From Aggregatimonas sangjinii (lineage in GTDB: Bacteria; Bacteroidota; Bacteroidia; Flavobacteriales; Flavobacteriaceae): a stretch of DNA of 64,000 bases. Below the pieces are notes generated by a model that saw only the letters and a list, made by a program, of their open reading frames with translations, was not told where the DNA came from and did no database searches. Of the stretch, positions 9,185 through 18,606 are shown piece by piece (position 1 is the stretch's first letter; each line of letters begins with the position of its first letter). The DNA lies in NCBI RefSeq assembly GCF_005943945.1, contig NZ_CP040710.1:4137501-4201500 (forward strand). Reading direction: 5' to 3'. A program made the translations under genes and the position numbers.

Positions 9185-10335
9185 TTCAAAGAAGCGTTCA
9201 CCTTGGTCATAAATTCCCCGATTTTGCTTGGTTCGAGCCAGCGCGTTACCACTACCAGATCGTTCTCCTTATCGATCACCATAAAATTCCCACCAAAGCC
9301 AGCAGCATAATAGAGGTCCTCCGAAAGCCCTGGCCAATGGCGGTCTCCTTTTTTGTTCAACCACCACATATAGCCATAATTCACGTTGGGTGCCGAAGGT
9401 GCAATGGCTTTCGCTATCCATGCCTCGCTAATGAGTTGTTGCTCCTTCCATTTACCGCCATTCAGGAACAAAAGACCAAAACGCGCCATATCCTCCGTAT
9501 TAATAAAAAGTCCGGCTCCGGAATGCCCCCCGCCAGTGACCGATTTCATCTGTAATCCGTCCACTTCCGTCCATGCATTTTCATAGCCGTGCCAGCGCCA
9601 AGTAGAGGAAGCATCGATTTTATCCATCACTTGCTCTTTGAGCACCAAAGGTATTGGTTTACGCCACACATGGGTAAGCGAATAGGCGAGCACATTTACG
9701 CGAACGTCGTTATATTCCATTTCGGTGCCCGGTACAGCCGGTTTTTCAAATTTCCAATCGTCAATACCACCTTCGCGGGGAGGTCTATCGGCCCAATCCT
9801 TCCCGCCCCACAACTCGCCCGACCAAGCTGAGTTCTGTTGTAACAGATGCTCCCAAGTGATTTTGGAATTGTGCGCCCCATCGAAAGTACCATCCCAAAT
9901 ATAGTCGACCACCTTATCGTCAGTACTTGCGATAATGCCCTTGTCCTCGGCTAGACCCGCTACGGTCGATAAAAAACTTTTGGTGACGCTGAAGGTCATA
10001 TCCACTCGTTTGGTATCGCCCCATTTTGCCACGATATAGCCGTTTTTAAGTATCATTCCCGCCGGACCGCCTCTTTTTTTGGTCGGCCCCAAAATCTGAT
10101 GAAACGGTTCGCGTTCAAAGCCTTTTAAGATAGCAATTCGCAGGTCCCGAGACCCTGAATACTCATTCGATTCGGCAAAAGCTACCGCTTCTTCAAGCAC
10201 TTTAGTGTTCATCTTAATCGCGTTCGGTTGTTTTTCTTCCCATATAGCATTCTGTTCGGGAAAATAGTATTCGTCTTGGGCTACGACGTTACCAAGACCT
10301 ATGACTAAGGACAGGGCGCAAAACAATTTCTTCAT
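9181..10335 (-). CDS. Secreted serine hydrolase, class C beta-lactamase family
   Basis: The 384-residue product begins with a cleavable signal peptide ending N-V-V-A-Q. The beta-lactamase/DD-peptidase fold shows F-S-V-T-K-S (SxxK nucleophile), E-Y-N-D-V (the YxN-equivalent loop, with Asp where Asn is usual) and G-G-H-S-G-A-G (an HxG variant of the third motif). Proteins like this are periplasmic or exported esterases and peptidases rather than true beta-lactamases. It is transcribed alone, convergent with the aminotransferase gene. The substrate is unknown. Confidence 0.85.
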   Translation of the reverse strand: MKKLFCALSLVIGLGNVVAQDEYYFPEQNAIWEEKQPNAIKMNTKVLEEAVAFAESNEYSGSRDLRIAILKGFEREPFHQILGPTKKRGGPAGMILKNGYIVAKWGDTKRVDMTFSVTKSFLSTVAGLAEDKGIIASTDDKVVDYIWDGTFDGAHNSKITWEHLLQQNSAWSGELWGGKDWADRPPREGGIDDWKFEKPAVPGTEMEYNDVRVNVLAYSLTHVWRKPIPLVLKEQVMDKIDASSTWRWHGYENAWTEVDGLQMKSVTGGGHSGAGLFINTEDMARFGLLFLNGGKWKEQQLISEAWIAKAIAPSAPNVNYGYMWWLNKKGDRHWPGLSEDLYYAAGFGGNFMVIDKENDLVVVTRWLEPSKIGEFMTKVNASLN

Positions 10336-10910
10336 TTTGATCGGATTTTGGAATGCGCTAAAGTTAGGTAAATCAATTTACATCGACCACTGGGTCGTCG
10401 CTAAGGTTATTCAGCCATTTTTCCTAAGTATTGAGACCTGTTTTGGGAAAATATATAACCGTTAAATTACCCCTTCGAAAATTCTTTTCTCAATTCCTCA
10501 AAAATTTGTAGGGGCTTGAAATTGAATCAATTTTTCGTTCGTATTATTCAAATTGCGTGAAGTGTTTACTTTATTGGTCTTGGTCTAAAGTATGAATCGA
10601 CTCGAGTCTCTAGATTTAAATCGATGGCGCCATGAACAATTTTTCTTACAATTTAGCGTTCTGTTCGGGTGAATGACACCAATTTCCCGTTGACTGACTT
10701 TTGGCAACAGTCCGCAACGGTACAATTTGGAAACGTTTATTCCCGTTTATCCGAGTTTTTAAGCATTGTAATCCATTCATCATAACCTGTTCACCTACAA
10801 TAGGTTAGAATGATTATAAGACAAAAAGACTCTTAACATTAAAAAGCCAATATCATATGCATTCCGAATAGTAGATCGTTTTAAACCCAAATCTTAATCC
10901 CCCCACCTAC
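10336..10910. other. 575-bp AT-rich intergenic region
   Basis: The region separates the divergently oriented serine hydrolase and lyase genes, so it must hold both promoters. On the minus strand, TAACTTTA about 30 bp before the hydrolase ATG resembles a -7 box with one mismatch. I see no open frame, hairpin or repeat that I can support elsewhere in it. Confidence 0.4.
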
Positions 10911-13900
10911 ATGTTACCCTACTCAGTATTTCTGAAAAGGAATGAAAAAAAATACATCCTTTTCATACTCGTTTTAGCCCTGTTCCTCTTTAACCCCTTC
11001 GTTACTCAAACGGTAAGGGGTCAGTCAGTTACACTTGATGAGCTAAAAGCTTTCCCGACCGCGGAAGGCTTCGGAAAATCAACCATAGGAGGCCGGGGGA
11101 AAGCCGTTGCCTATGTTACAAATTTGAATGATTCTGGAGCCGGCAGTCTACGCGCCGCCATGGAAGACCCCAATGTAGGATATGTTCTTTTAAAAGTATG
11201 GGGTACAATTATACTTCAAAGCGATATCAGAATCACAACGCACAAAACATTGGCCGGTCAAACAGCAAGTATTGACGGGGGTCAAGGGATTACCTTAAGG
11301 AATAATGGCACTTGGTCGGGGCCGATGATACGAAGAAGTACATATCCGACCCAGAGTGAAGGACAGATTATTATACGTTTCATCAACTCTAGGCGTGGGG
11401 TAGGTACAAATGGGGAAACAGGAGGGGACAACATCACTCTAGTGCAATTGAACAATCTCGTGTTAGACCATTGCGACGTTTCGTTTAGTACGGACGAAAA
11501 TTTAGACTTCAGTTACAGTAATAGGGTAACCATTCAAGACTGCAACATTAGCGAGGCATTGGCATGGGCTTCGCATCAATACACTTGGGAGGCCACCAAC
11601 GGCTATAGGGATTTACATAGTAAAGGAGGAATTTTCGGAACAGCAAAAGATATCACCTTCTTTAGGAATTTGATGTTGTCCAATGATGATCGGAATATGC
11701 TCATTCAGGTTGATAACCAAGGAAGTAATGTTGAATTCAGCAACAACCTCATTTATAATGCCCGCCAGAGTGTTTGTACGTTTCCACGATTTGGCAATAC
11801 TGGTTTTTTAAGAGCTAATGTCGTAGGCAACCTCAACATTAAAGGCCCCCAAGGAAATAACAATCGATATATGATTAGGGCAGAGGACAGCCCCTACAAC
11901 ACCGAGCTCTATTTACGTGATAACATCGACCCGAATTTTAGACCAACGGGAACAGAAAATGAGTGGGTAACGGGCCTATTAAGAGCTGGCAGTTCAAACG
12001 GAAACGGTACGATCCTATTAAACAGCGGTAATCGAACATCAACGGAGCATAATTTTCCATTGACAAATTCCCAAAGAGTTTTACCCGTTGGCGAACTAAA
12101 AGCGTCTTTGATCGCCGATGTTGGAAATTCGTTGGTTAGGGATTCCCACGGATCAAGACAAATAGGCTATCTACACGACGAAACCGGAGGTAGCCTAATA
12201 AATGCAGATGGAATGACCGACCAAGGGCTGCCGCAATTCACGCCTTTTACGGGCGGTTACAGCACAGCTTCAGGAACAGTGGCCACTGTCGATTCTGATT
12301 CGGACGGTTTGCCGGACAACTTTGAAGCCGCGCACGGCGTTACGGATGCCAGTGGCACAAAAGTGAATTGGCTCCTTGATGGCATATCGGTTACCAATAA
12401 TGCGGGATATAGCAACCTCGAAATCTATTTAGCCTACATCGCAAGGGATTTTCACCGTATGGCACAAGTAGATGGGTCTCCGACCGTTGCCGTAACGGGG
12501 CTTGATATTGATTCGGATGTCATAACGCTGAACATGCAGGAAACAGCTGTTTTGACGGCAACCATAACACCTGCGAATGCAACCAATCAAAATGTGAGAT
12601 GGTCCAGCAGCAATACGGCTATCGCCACCGTCGATCAAAATGGTAATGTATCTACGGTTAGCCCTGGCACCGCAGTAATAACCGCTACGGCAGTTGCCGA
12701 TGCCAGTATTTATGATACTACCACGATAGTTATCGACGGGGGCGAACCTACCGAGCTTTGGCTCGAAGCCGAATGCGCCACTATTGGATCCAATTGGACT
12801 ATGGCAAACGATACCACTGCATCGGGCAACAGATATCTGCTTCCCCCGACCGGCAATAATCTCACTGAAGCTCCTTCGGATTCCGCCTCTAGAATAACTT
12901 TTTATTTTACGGCAAATGCAGGCAGTTATGCGATATTTGCACGACTCTTGGCACCCAGCCAAAGCGATGATAGTTTCTGGATTCGGGTGAATGGCGGAAC
13001 TTGGGTCATGTGGAATCAAATGCCCAGTAGTACTACTTTTGAGTGGAGCCAAGTGCATGATGGCAATGATGTGAACGCAAGGCTGAGATTTACACTTGAA
13101 GACGGCGCCAACACAATGGAAATCGCGCATCGCGAAGACGGAGTGGGCATCGATAAGGTCTTTATCGCGAATACAGGGGCAACCCCGGTCGGGTCGGGTC
13201 AAACAGGGGATTCTTGTTCTTTTGATGTCCTGGTCGACGGTATTACTATCAACCCGCAGTCACTCGACCTGGAGATAAATCAAGTTAGGCAACTTACCGC
13301 TACCGTATCACCTTCGAATGCAACCGATCTTGGTTTGATATGGTCCAGTAGCGACACCAACACCGTAACGGTAGACCAGAACGGAAACGTAACGGCAGTG
13401 TCAGCCGGGAATGCCATTATTACCGCAACGGCGGAGGATGGTAGTAGTATATCGGGTACGGTACCCATAACCGTAAGCGAAGCTGCGGCACAGGATATCC
13501 TCGTGAACGAAATCACCATAAATCCGCAAGAAGTTAATTTAGAGCTTAATCAAGTACAGGCTCTTACCGCAAACCTCTTCCCCGCCAATGCAACAGACCA
13601 GAGCATCAGGTGGAGCAGTAGTAATACGAATATCGCAACGGTAGACCAGAACGGAAACGTAACGGCAGTTGCCATTGGGAACGCGACCATTACCGCAACG
13701 GCGAACGATGCCGGTGCAGCCTCCAATACCATAGCGGTAAATGTTAGCCCCATACCGGATATCCTCGTTCAAAGTATTAGCATAAACCCACAACAAATCG
13801 ATCTTGATATTACCCAAGTACATACATTCGGGGTAAACGTCGCACCCGCTAATGCAACGAACCAGAGCGTTACCTGGGCAAGCAGTAATACGGGCGTCGC

Positions 13901-15110
13901 AACCGTAGACCAATACGGTAACGTTACCGCATTAACGGAGGGTAACGCTATGATCACCGCAACGGCCGCTGACGGTAGCGGCGCATCGAATTCCGCACAG
14001 GTAAACGTTAGCGAGGCTCTTCCAGAAGATATCCTAGTGGAGGGTATCGCCTTAAACTCTCCAGAACTTACCCTCGAAATCGGCCAGGTAGAAATTCTCG
14101 CCGCAACTGTCTCTCCGACCAATGCGACGGATAGAAGCATTTCTTGGACAAGCAGCAGCACCGCAGTAGTCACGGTCGACCAAAATGGAAACGTTACGGC
14201 GGTCGGCACGGGCAGTGCCACCATTACGGTTAGGGCAAACGATTTTAGTGGTATCTTCGAAACCCTTCAAATCAGGGTAGTTGATGCAGGGTCAATTCCC
14301 GATACTACGGAGTTGTGGCTCGAAGCGGAATGTGCCAACGTCGGGAGTAATTGGAATATTATGGACAATGCGGCGGCATCTGGGGGCAAATACTTGATTC
14401 CTTCTACTGGAAACAATTATGATGAAGTGCCAACGGATACCAACTCGATCATCACATATGACTTCACCATAAATGCGGGCACCTATAGCATATATGCCAG
14501 AGCCATGACACCAAGTGGAAGTGATGACAGTTTCTGGGTACGCGTGAACGGAGGAGCTTGGTTGCTCTGGAATCAAATTCCTGGTCATAATGATTTTGAA
14601 TGGAACCGGATTCATGATGGAAATAATGTGAACTTACCCGTTTCCTTTACACTTTTGCAAGGGAATAATACCTTGGAGATCGCGCATCGGGAAGACGGTG
14701 CAGGATTGGACAAGATTTTAATCACCAACTCCACAAACGCTCCAATTGGTCTGGGGCAAACCGACAATACCTGTACCTCGGCAACAACGGAGGATGAAGA
14801 AGAAACTTTTGATTCTGAATTGATTTCACCGGTGAGCACTAATTTCGTAGAGGAAAATTTCGTCTCGGAGAAGACCACCGTATATCCAAATCCGACTAGG
14901 GGTCAGACGATGGTCTCTTTTCCAAGGGATGCGAACTACGCCTTCTACTCGCTTTATGGAATGAACGGTACACTGATAAAACAAGGGAAAATCGAGGACT
15001 ATCAAACCGAATTGCCCATATCCTTGGCCGAAATGGAAAACGGGATGTACCTTCTCAGGCTGTACACCGCTTTGGGAGAAGAAGTTTATAAGAAAGTCAT
15101 CAAAGGATAG
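10911..15110 (+). CDS. Secreted multidomain pectate-lyase-like protein with Ig-like and CBM repeats and T9SS tail
   Basis: The 1399-residue product has a signal peptide (about residues 12-38). A right-handed beta-helix domain follows (about 45-500), with the Bacteroidota PL1-type opening F-P-T-A-E-G-F-G and the L-D-H-C-D-V-S-F-S-T-D-E motif at 185-196. A Big_2-type Ig-like domain (526-610) is followed by a CBM6-like domain starting L-W-L-E-A-E-C (615-768). Four more Big_2 domains follow (775-1125), then a second copy of the CBM-like domain (1134-1290). The protein ends with a type A T9SS sorting domain starting V-Y-P-N-P-T (about 1324-1399). It is probably an exported pectin or related polysaccharide lyase. 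No SusC/D pair is adjacent. The catalytic Arg was not pinned down. Confidence 0.85.
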   Translation: MLPYSVFLKRNEKKYILFILVLALFLFNPFVTQTVRGQSVTLDELKAFPTAEGFGKSTIGGRGKAVAYVTNLNDSGAGSLRAAMEDPNVGYVLLKVWGTIILQSDIRITTHKTLAGQTASIDGGQGITLRNNGTWSGPMIRRSTYPTQSEGQIIIRFINSRRGVGTNGETGGDNITLVQLNNLVLDHCDVSFSTDENLDFSYSNRVTIQDCNISEALAWASHQYTWEATNGYRDLHSKGGIFGTAKDITFFRNLMLSNDDRNMLIQVDNQGSNVEFSNNLIYNARQSVCTFPRFGNTGFLRANVVGNLNIKGPQGNNNRYMIRAEDSPYNTELYLRDNIDPNFRPTGTENEWVTGLLRAGSSNGNGTILLNSGNRTSTEHNFPLTNSQRVLPVGELKASLIADVGNSLVRDSHGSRQIGYLHDETGGSLINADGMTDQGLPQFTPFTGGYSTASGTVATVDSDSDGLPDNFEAAHGVTDASGTKVNWLLDGISVTNNAGYSNLEIYLAYIARDFHRMAQVDGSPTVAVTGLDIDSDVITLNMQETAVLTATITPANATNQNVRWSSSNTAIATVDQNGNVSTVSPGTAVITATAVADASIYDTTTIVIDGGEPTELWLEAECATIGSNWTMANDTTASGNRYLLPPTGNNLTEAPSDSASRITFYFTANAGSYAIFARLLAPSQSDDSFWIRVNGGTWVMWNQMPSSTTFEWSQVHDGNDVNARLRFTLEDGANTMEIAHREDGVGIDKVFIANTGATPVGSGQTGDSCSFDVLVDGITINPQSLDLEINQVRQLTATVSPSNATDLGLIWSSSDTNTVTVDQNGNVTAVSAGNAIITATAEDGSSISGTVPITVSEAAAQDILVNEITINPQEVNLELNQVQALTANLFPANATDQSIRWSSSNTNIATVDQNGNVTAVAIGNATITATANDAGAASNTIAVNVSPIPDILVQSISINPQQIDLDITQVHTFGVNVAPANATNQSVTWASSNTGVATVDQYGNVTALTEGNAMITATAADGSGASNSAQVNVSEALPEDILVEGIALNSPELTLEIGQVEILAATVSPTNATDRSISWTSSSTAVVTVDQNGNVTAVGTGSATITVRANDFSGIFETLQIRVVDAGSIPDTTELWLEAECANVGSNWNIMDNAAASGGKYLIPSTGNNYDEVPTDTNSIITYDFTINAGTYSIYARAMTPSGSDDSFWVRVNGGAWLLWNQIPGHNDFEWNRIHDGNNVNLPVSFTLLQGNNTLEIAHREDGAGLDKILITNSTNAPIGLGQTDNTCTSATTEDEEETFDSELISPVSTNFVEENFVSEKTTVYPNPTRGQTMVSFPRDANYAFYSLYGMNGTLIKQGKIEDYQTELPISLAEMENGMYLLRLYTALGEEVYKKVIKG
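13367..13399 (+). repeat. Intragenic 33-bp direct repeat, copy A
   Basis: These 33 bases, encoding part of Ig-like domain 2, recur without mismatch at 13637-13669. The spacing is exactly 270 bp, one domain unit of 90 codons. This points to recent domain duplication or gene conversion. Confidence 0.85.
13637..13669 (+). repeat. Intragenic 33-bp direct repeat, copy B
   Basis: Identical to 13367-13399 and in the same reading frame, in Ig-like domain 3 of the lyase gene. Confidence 0.85.
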
Positions 15111-15134
15111 GCATTCTCTTCACATCAATATACT

Positions 15135-15671
15135 TTAAGCCCCTTCAATTGCGGAGGGGCTTTTTATCGCTATCCGCATCAGCCAATCGGTCTGCTTATC
15201 TTGGCCTATATAGTAGGGATGGGTAGCGAACTTCTTGAAACCGTGTTTTTCGTAAAATCGAATGGCATTGATATTTTTTTGCCATACCCCAAGCCATAAT
15301 TGCTTTTTTTCAAGTTCGGAAGCTATTCGAATTGCCTCTTTCAACATAAAGGTTCCCAGCTGTTGCCCCTGAAAAGCCTTTTCGACATATATACGCTCCA
15401 ACTCCAACGTATCAGGGCCCTTCATTTCGCTTTGGGCTGCATATTCATTTAATTTGAAATATCCCGCAAGTTCATCTTTCTTATATAAGAAATAGAAGGT
15501 GGAATATGGATTATGAAGCTGTTCGGTAAGGGTTTCTTCCGAGAATGCCACAGTCGTATACGCATTAAAATCCTCCGGGTCGTTCTCTTTTTCAAACGCA
15601 TCCACAAAGGTTCGCAATGAAATTTGAACAAGAGTTTTAATATCAGCGGCAGTGCATTTTCTAATGTTCAT
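15135..15671 (-). CDS. GNAT family N-acetyltransferase
   Basis: The 178-residue protein has the GNAT architecture. The acetyl-CoA loop lies around L-E-R-I-Y-V-E-K-A-F-Q-G-Q-Q-L-G-T, corresponding to the Q/R-x-x-G-x-G/A pattern. Later come W-L-G-V-W-Q-K-N-I-N-A-I-R-F-Y-E-K-H-G-F (motif B). The sequence style resembles PaiA/spermidine acetyltransferase-like enzymes, but the substrate cannot be assigned. It is transcribed alone and convergent with the lyase gene. A hairpin with 8-bp arms and a possible small transcript lie upstream of its start. Confidence 0.88.
   Translation of the reverse strand: MNIRKCTAADIKTLVQISLRTFVDAFEKENDPEDFNAYTTVAFSEETLTEQLHNPYSTFYFLYKKDELAGYFKLNEYAAQSEMKGPDTLELERIYVEKAFQGQQLGTFMLKEAIRIASELEKKQLWLGVWQKNINAIRFYEKHGFKKFATHPYYIGQDKQTDWLMRIAIKSPSAIEGA
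15137..15165 (+). terminator. Intrinsic terminator after the lyase gene
   Basis: AAGCCCCT pairs with AGGGGCTT around a 10-nt loop, followed by TTTTT. It lies within the last codons of the convergent GNAT gene and could stop transcription from both sides. Confidence 0.8.
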
Positions 15672-15736
15672 AGCAACGTTCTAGAGCGTACTAACTTAAC
15701 CACTTTCGCCCAATCGTACAAATGGGAAATACACGG

Positions 15737-15776
15737 TGGCTAGGCCAAAATACATCATGACTTTATCACCTAGCCA
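15737..15776. other. Inverted repeat upstream of the GNAT gene
   Basis: TGGCTAGG (15737-15744) and CCTAGCCA (15769-15776) are perfect 8-bp arms 24 nt apart, 66 bp before the GNAT start. There is no T-run, so it is not an ordinary terminator. It could be an operator or a leader hairpin. Confidence 0.4.
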
Positions 15777-15851
15777 TCCATATTGATAAAATATATACAA
15801 AACAAATCTACACGGTTAAGGGTTTTAACCTACAACTATAAATAATGAAAC

Positions 15852-15882
15852 AAAAAAAAGCGGCCTTTGAGGAAGCCGCTTT
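15852..15882 (-). terminator. Intrinsic terminator on the minus strand
   Basis: On the minus strand the stem AAAGCGGC/GCCGCTTT with a 10-nt loop is followed by a run of eight T residues. It could end the PBP1A transcript, whose stop codon lies 367 bp upstream, or a separate short transcript that carries the small frame at 15906-16001. Confidence 0.8.
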
Positions 15883-15905
15883 GAAAAATTTCTTTTGGGT
15901 TGTGC

Positions 15906-16001
15906 TTAAAGCATGAATAGCTTTCGCAACAGCATGGAAAATCCGCTTACAAAATCATTTTTGTAGACTTGAATTTCCTCTTGGGCTGATGAGTGGTTCA
16001 T
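15906..16001 (-). CDS. Possible 31-residue small protein
   Basis: ATG at 16001 to TAA at 15906 encodes 31 residues, beginning M-N-H-S-S-A-Q-E-E-I and ending L-L-R-K-L-F-M-L, with an amphipathic C-terminal half. A TATCTTTA box resembling the Bacteroidota -7 element lies about 55 bp upstream (near 16055), and a strong terminator lies 24 bp downstream, so the frame would sit in its own transcript of roughly 200 nt. I do not recognise the family. The same interval could be a non-coding RNA or a leader of the GNAT gene. Confidence 0.35.
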   Translation of the reverse strand: MNHSSAQEEIQVYKNDFVSGFSMLLRKLFML

Positions 16002-16248
16002 TGGGGCTTTTTTTAGGTTAATGAAAACGATTTGGGCTTTTACTATAAAGTAAAGATACTTTTAAACGGTATTTTTCACCTAATTATTGTTGTGTAGACC
16101 GCCCAAAATGTGGCGTGACCCTCGAAAAGCGGATTTATTCGATGAATGACAGCGGAGACTGTGCAAAACAGTGGAAAAGCATTCTTACGAACGGATAAAT
16201 GAAGTTATCAAGGGATTTTAGAGTCGCGACCTAATCGACTATTCGAAC

Positions 16249-18600
16249 CTAAATGCCAATGTCATCTAAATCGTCATCGGTATCTTGGTCTTTTTGCATT
16301 TCTTCCTGTATTTTATCACAGTCCAGTTCAATGGACATGCCGCGGGGTTTAACAAAGTCCTTGTCGGAGACTCCCAGCTCTTCGTTGGCGTAGTTCTTTT
16401 TCATATACAGCCCCCAAATGGGTAGCGCCATGGCAGCACCCTGGCCGTATGTGATACTTTTAAAGTGCACGGACCTTTCCTCCCCACCTACCCAAACTCC
16501 GGTAACCAAATTCGGAACCATGCCCATAAACCAACCATCGCTCTGGTTTTGTGTGGTCCCGGTTTTCCCTGCAATAGGGTTTCTGAGTTCATATGGATAT
16601 CCGGTAACAATTTCTTTGTAAACAGTCTCGTTCTTTTGCGAAGTATGCCGAAGCCGCATTCCGGAACCGGCTTGTGTAACTCCTTTCATTAAATCTACCA
16701 TGGCATAGGCAACTTCCTTGCTCAACACGTCCTTAGTTTCCGGTACGTATTCATATAAGACCGTCCCGTTCTTATCTTCGATACGAGTAATCATTACCGG
16801 TTTTACATATACTCCCTGGTTGGCAAAAGTACCATAGGCACCGACCATTTCGTAGACATTGGTATCGGGTGTTCCCAAGGCTATTGCGGGTACCTCTAGA
16901 ATTTCTTTGGTCAAGCCCATACTTCTGGCGATTGAAACTACCGATTTAGGGCCGACCATATCGATAAGCTGAGCGGTCACGGTATTGACCGAATTGGCCA
17001 AGGCCTTTTTTAAGGTGTAATCCTTACCGGAATATTGCAAAGAGGCATTTTCAGGGCACCATTTGTCCGTATTACCATGTTTTTGCGCTTCGATACAATA
17101 TTGGGTGTCGGGCCGGGTATCGCAGGGCGAAAGCCGTAACTGATCGATTGCAGCTGCGTAGACAAATGGCTTAAAGGTAGAACCTGCTTGACGGGCGCCC
17201 TGGTACACATTGTCGTACTGAAAGTGTTTATAGTTGATACCCCCTACCCAAGCCTTTACATGACCCGTTTGCGGCTCCATACTCATCATCGCGCTTCGCA
17301 GAAACGTCTTGTAATAAAAAATGGAATCTCTCGGACTCATGACCGTATCCTTTTCCTGGATATCGCTATTCCAATCGAAAACGGTCATGTCTATTTTTTT
17401 GTCGAAAGACGCTCGAATCTCCTCCTCGGATTTTCCGGACCGTTTCATCGAACGCCAACGGTCAGATGTTTTCATCGCCCGTTCAATAATACCATTGATC
17501 TGGCTTTTTTCAAGATCCAAAAATGGTGTTGTTCTATTGCGATCGGGAGTATTTTGGTGAAAAAACTCCGCTTGAAGATTTTTCATATGTTCGGATACCG
17601 CTTCCTCGGCATTTTTCTGCATCCTTGAATCTACCGTGGTGTATATTTTTAATCCATCTAAATAAATATTCCATTTATCGCGCTGACCTTCCAAAGCCGG
17701 TTTCGGGTTCTTCTTGATCCAGTTGTTCATAAAACCCTGTACGTACATCCTAAAATAGGTGGCCAAGCCATCTCTATGCGATTGCGGACTGAAATTGAGA
17801 TTCATTTCCAAAGCTTGCAACGAGTCTTTTTGGGCTTCGGTAATATAATCGTACTTGGCCATTTGTGCCAAAACCACATCACGTCGATTTTTGGTGCCAA
17901 CTGGGTTTCTCCTCGGAATCGGATTGTAAAGCGATGAATTTTTGAACATGCCCACCAACATAGCCGCCTCCTCTATTTTCAGTTGTTTGGGCTCCTTACC
18001 AAAATAAATTTTTGAGGCTGACCGAATACCATCGGCATTGTTGCCGAAATCGTAGATATTGAAATACATGGCAATGATTTCCTCCTTGGTATACGCACGT
18101 TCCAAACGGGTTGCGATGACCCATTCCTTTATTTTCTGCTTAATCGCTTCGAATTTATTTTTGGTCCGTACACCTACGAACAGCTGTCTTGCCAGTTGTT
18201 GTGAAATCGTACTCGCTCCACCCTTGCTCCCCAAATATGCAAAAGCCCTTAGTGTACCTCGTGCATCTATTCCTGCATGGTCGTTATATCTTGCATCTTC
18301 GGTAGCGATTAGGGCATCTATCAAATTCTGAGGTAAATCGTCATAGGCTACCGGAGTTCTATTATCATCCAAATAAAAATTCCCGAGTGCCACACCGTCT
18401 GAAGAAATAATCTGGGTGGCTAAATTGGTTTGCGGATTTTCTAGTCGTTCGAAGGTTGGCATCTCGCCGAACCAGCCCCAGGATGCAGCCAAAAATAATA
18501 GCGTCGCAGACAATATTCCCGCGGCGAATAAAATCCAAAACCATTTGATAAACTTAAAGAAACCTGTTGTTTCCTTTTTTTTCTTTGCCGCTTTTGCCAT
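16249..18600 (-). CDS. Penicillin-binding protein 1A (bifunctional transglycosylase/transpeptidase)
   Basis: The 783-residue class A PBP has a short Lys-rich cytoplasmic tail and one transmembrane segment (about residues 15-40). The GT51 domain carries A-T-E-D-A-R-Y with the catalytic Glu near residue 100, and K-G-G-A-S-T-I-S-Q-Q-L. The transpeptidase domain has G-S-T-F-K-P (nucleophile near 472), S-V-N (second motif) and K-T-G-T-T (near 676). It polymerises and cross-links peptidoglycan in the periplasm. It lies 6 bp downstream of gldH on the same strand, making ricT-gldH-pbp1A a likely operon. The C-terminus is acidic. Confidence 0.95.
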   Translation of the reverse strand: MAKAAKKKKETTGFFKFIKWFWILFAAGILSATLLFLAASWGWFGEMPTFERLENPQTNLATQIISSDGVALGNFYLDDNRTPVAYDDLPQNLIDALIATEDARYNDHAGIDARGTLRAFAYLGSKGGASTISQQLARQLFVGVRTKNKFEAIKQKIKEWVIATRLERAYTKEEIIAMYFNIYDFGNNADGIRSASKIYFGKEPKQLKIEEAAMLVGMFKNSSLYNPIPRRNPVGTKNRRDVVLAQMAKYDYITEAQKDSLQALEMNLNFSPQSHRDGLATYFRMYVQGFMNNWIKKNPKPALEGQRDKWNIYLDGLKIYTTVDSRMQKNAEEAVSEHMKNLQAEFFHQNTPDRNRTTPFLDLEKSQINGIIERAMKTSDRWRSMKRSGKSEEEIRASFDKKIDMTVFDWNSDIQEKDTVMSPRDSIFYYKTFLRSAMMSMEPQTGHVKAWVGGINYKHFQYDNVYQGARQAGSTFKPFVYAAAIDQLRLSPCDTRPDTQYCIEAQKHGNTDKWCPENASLQYSGKDYTLKKALANSVNTVTAQLIDMVGPKSVVSIARSMGLTKEILEVPAIALGTPDTNVYEMVGAYGTFANQGVYVKPVMITRIEDKNGTVLYEYVPETKDVLSKEVAYAMVDLMKGVTQAGSGMRLRHTSQKNETVYKEIVTGYPYELRNPIAGKTGTTQNQSDGWFMGMVPNLVTGVWVGGEERSVHFKSITYGQGAAMALPIWGLYMKKNYANEELGVSDKDFVKPRGMSIELDCDKIQEEMQKDQDTDDDLDDIGI

Positions 18601-18606
18601 TACCTG

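Noticed and set aside
12429-14615. Minus-strand frames of up to 257 codons within the lyase gene
   Set aside because: They are antisense to repeated Big_2/CBM coding sequence and match no family.
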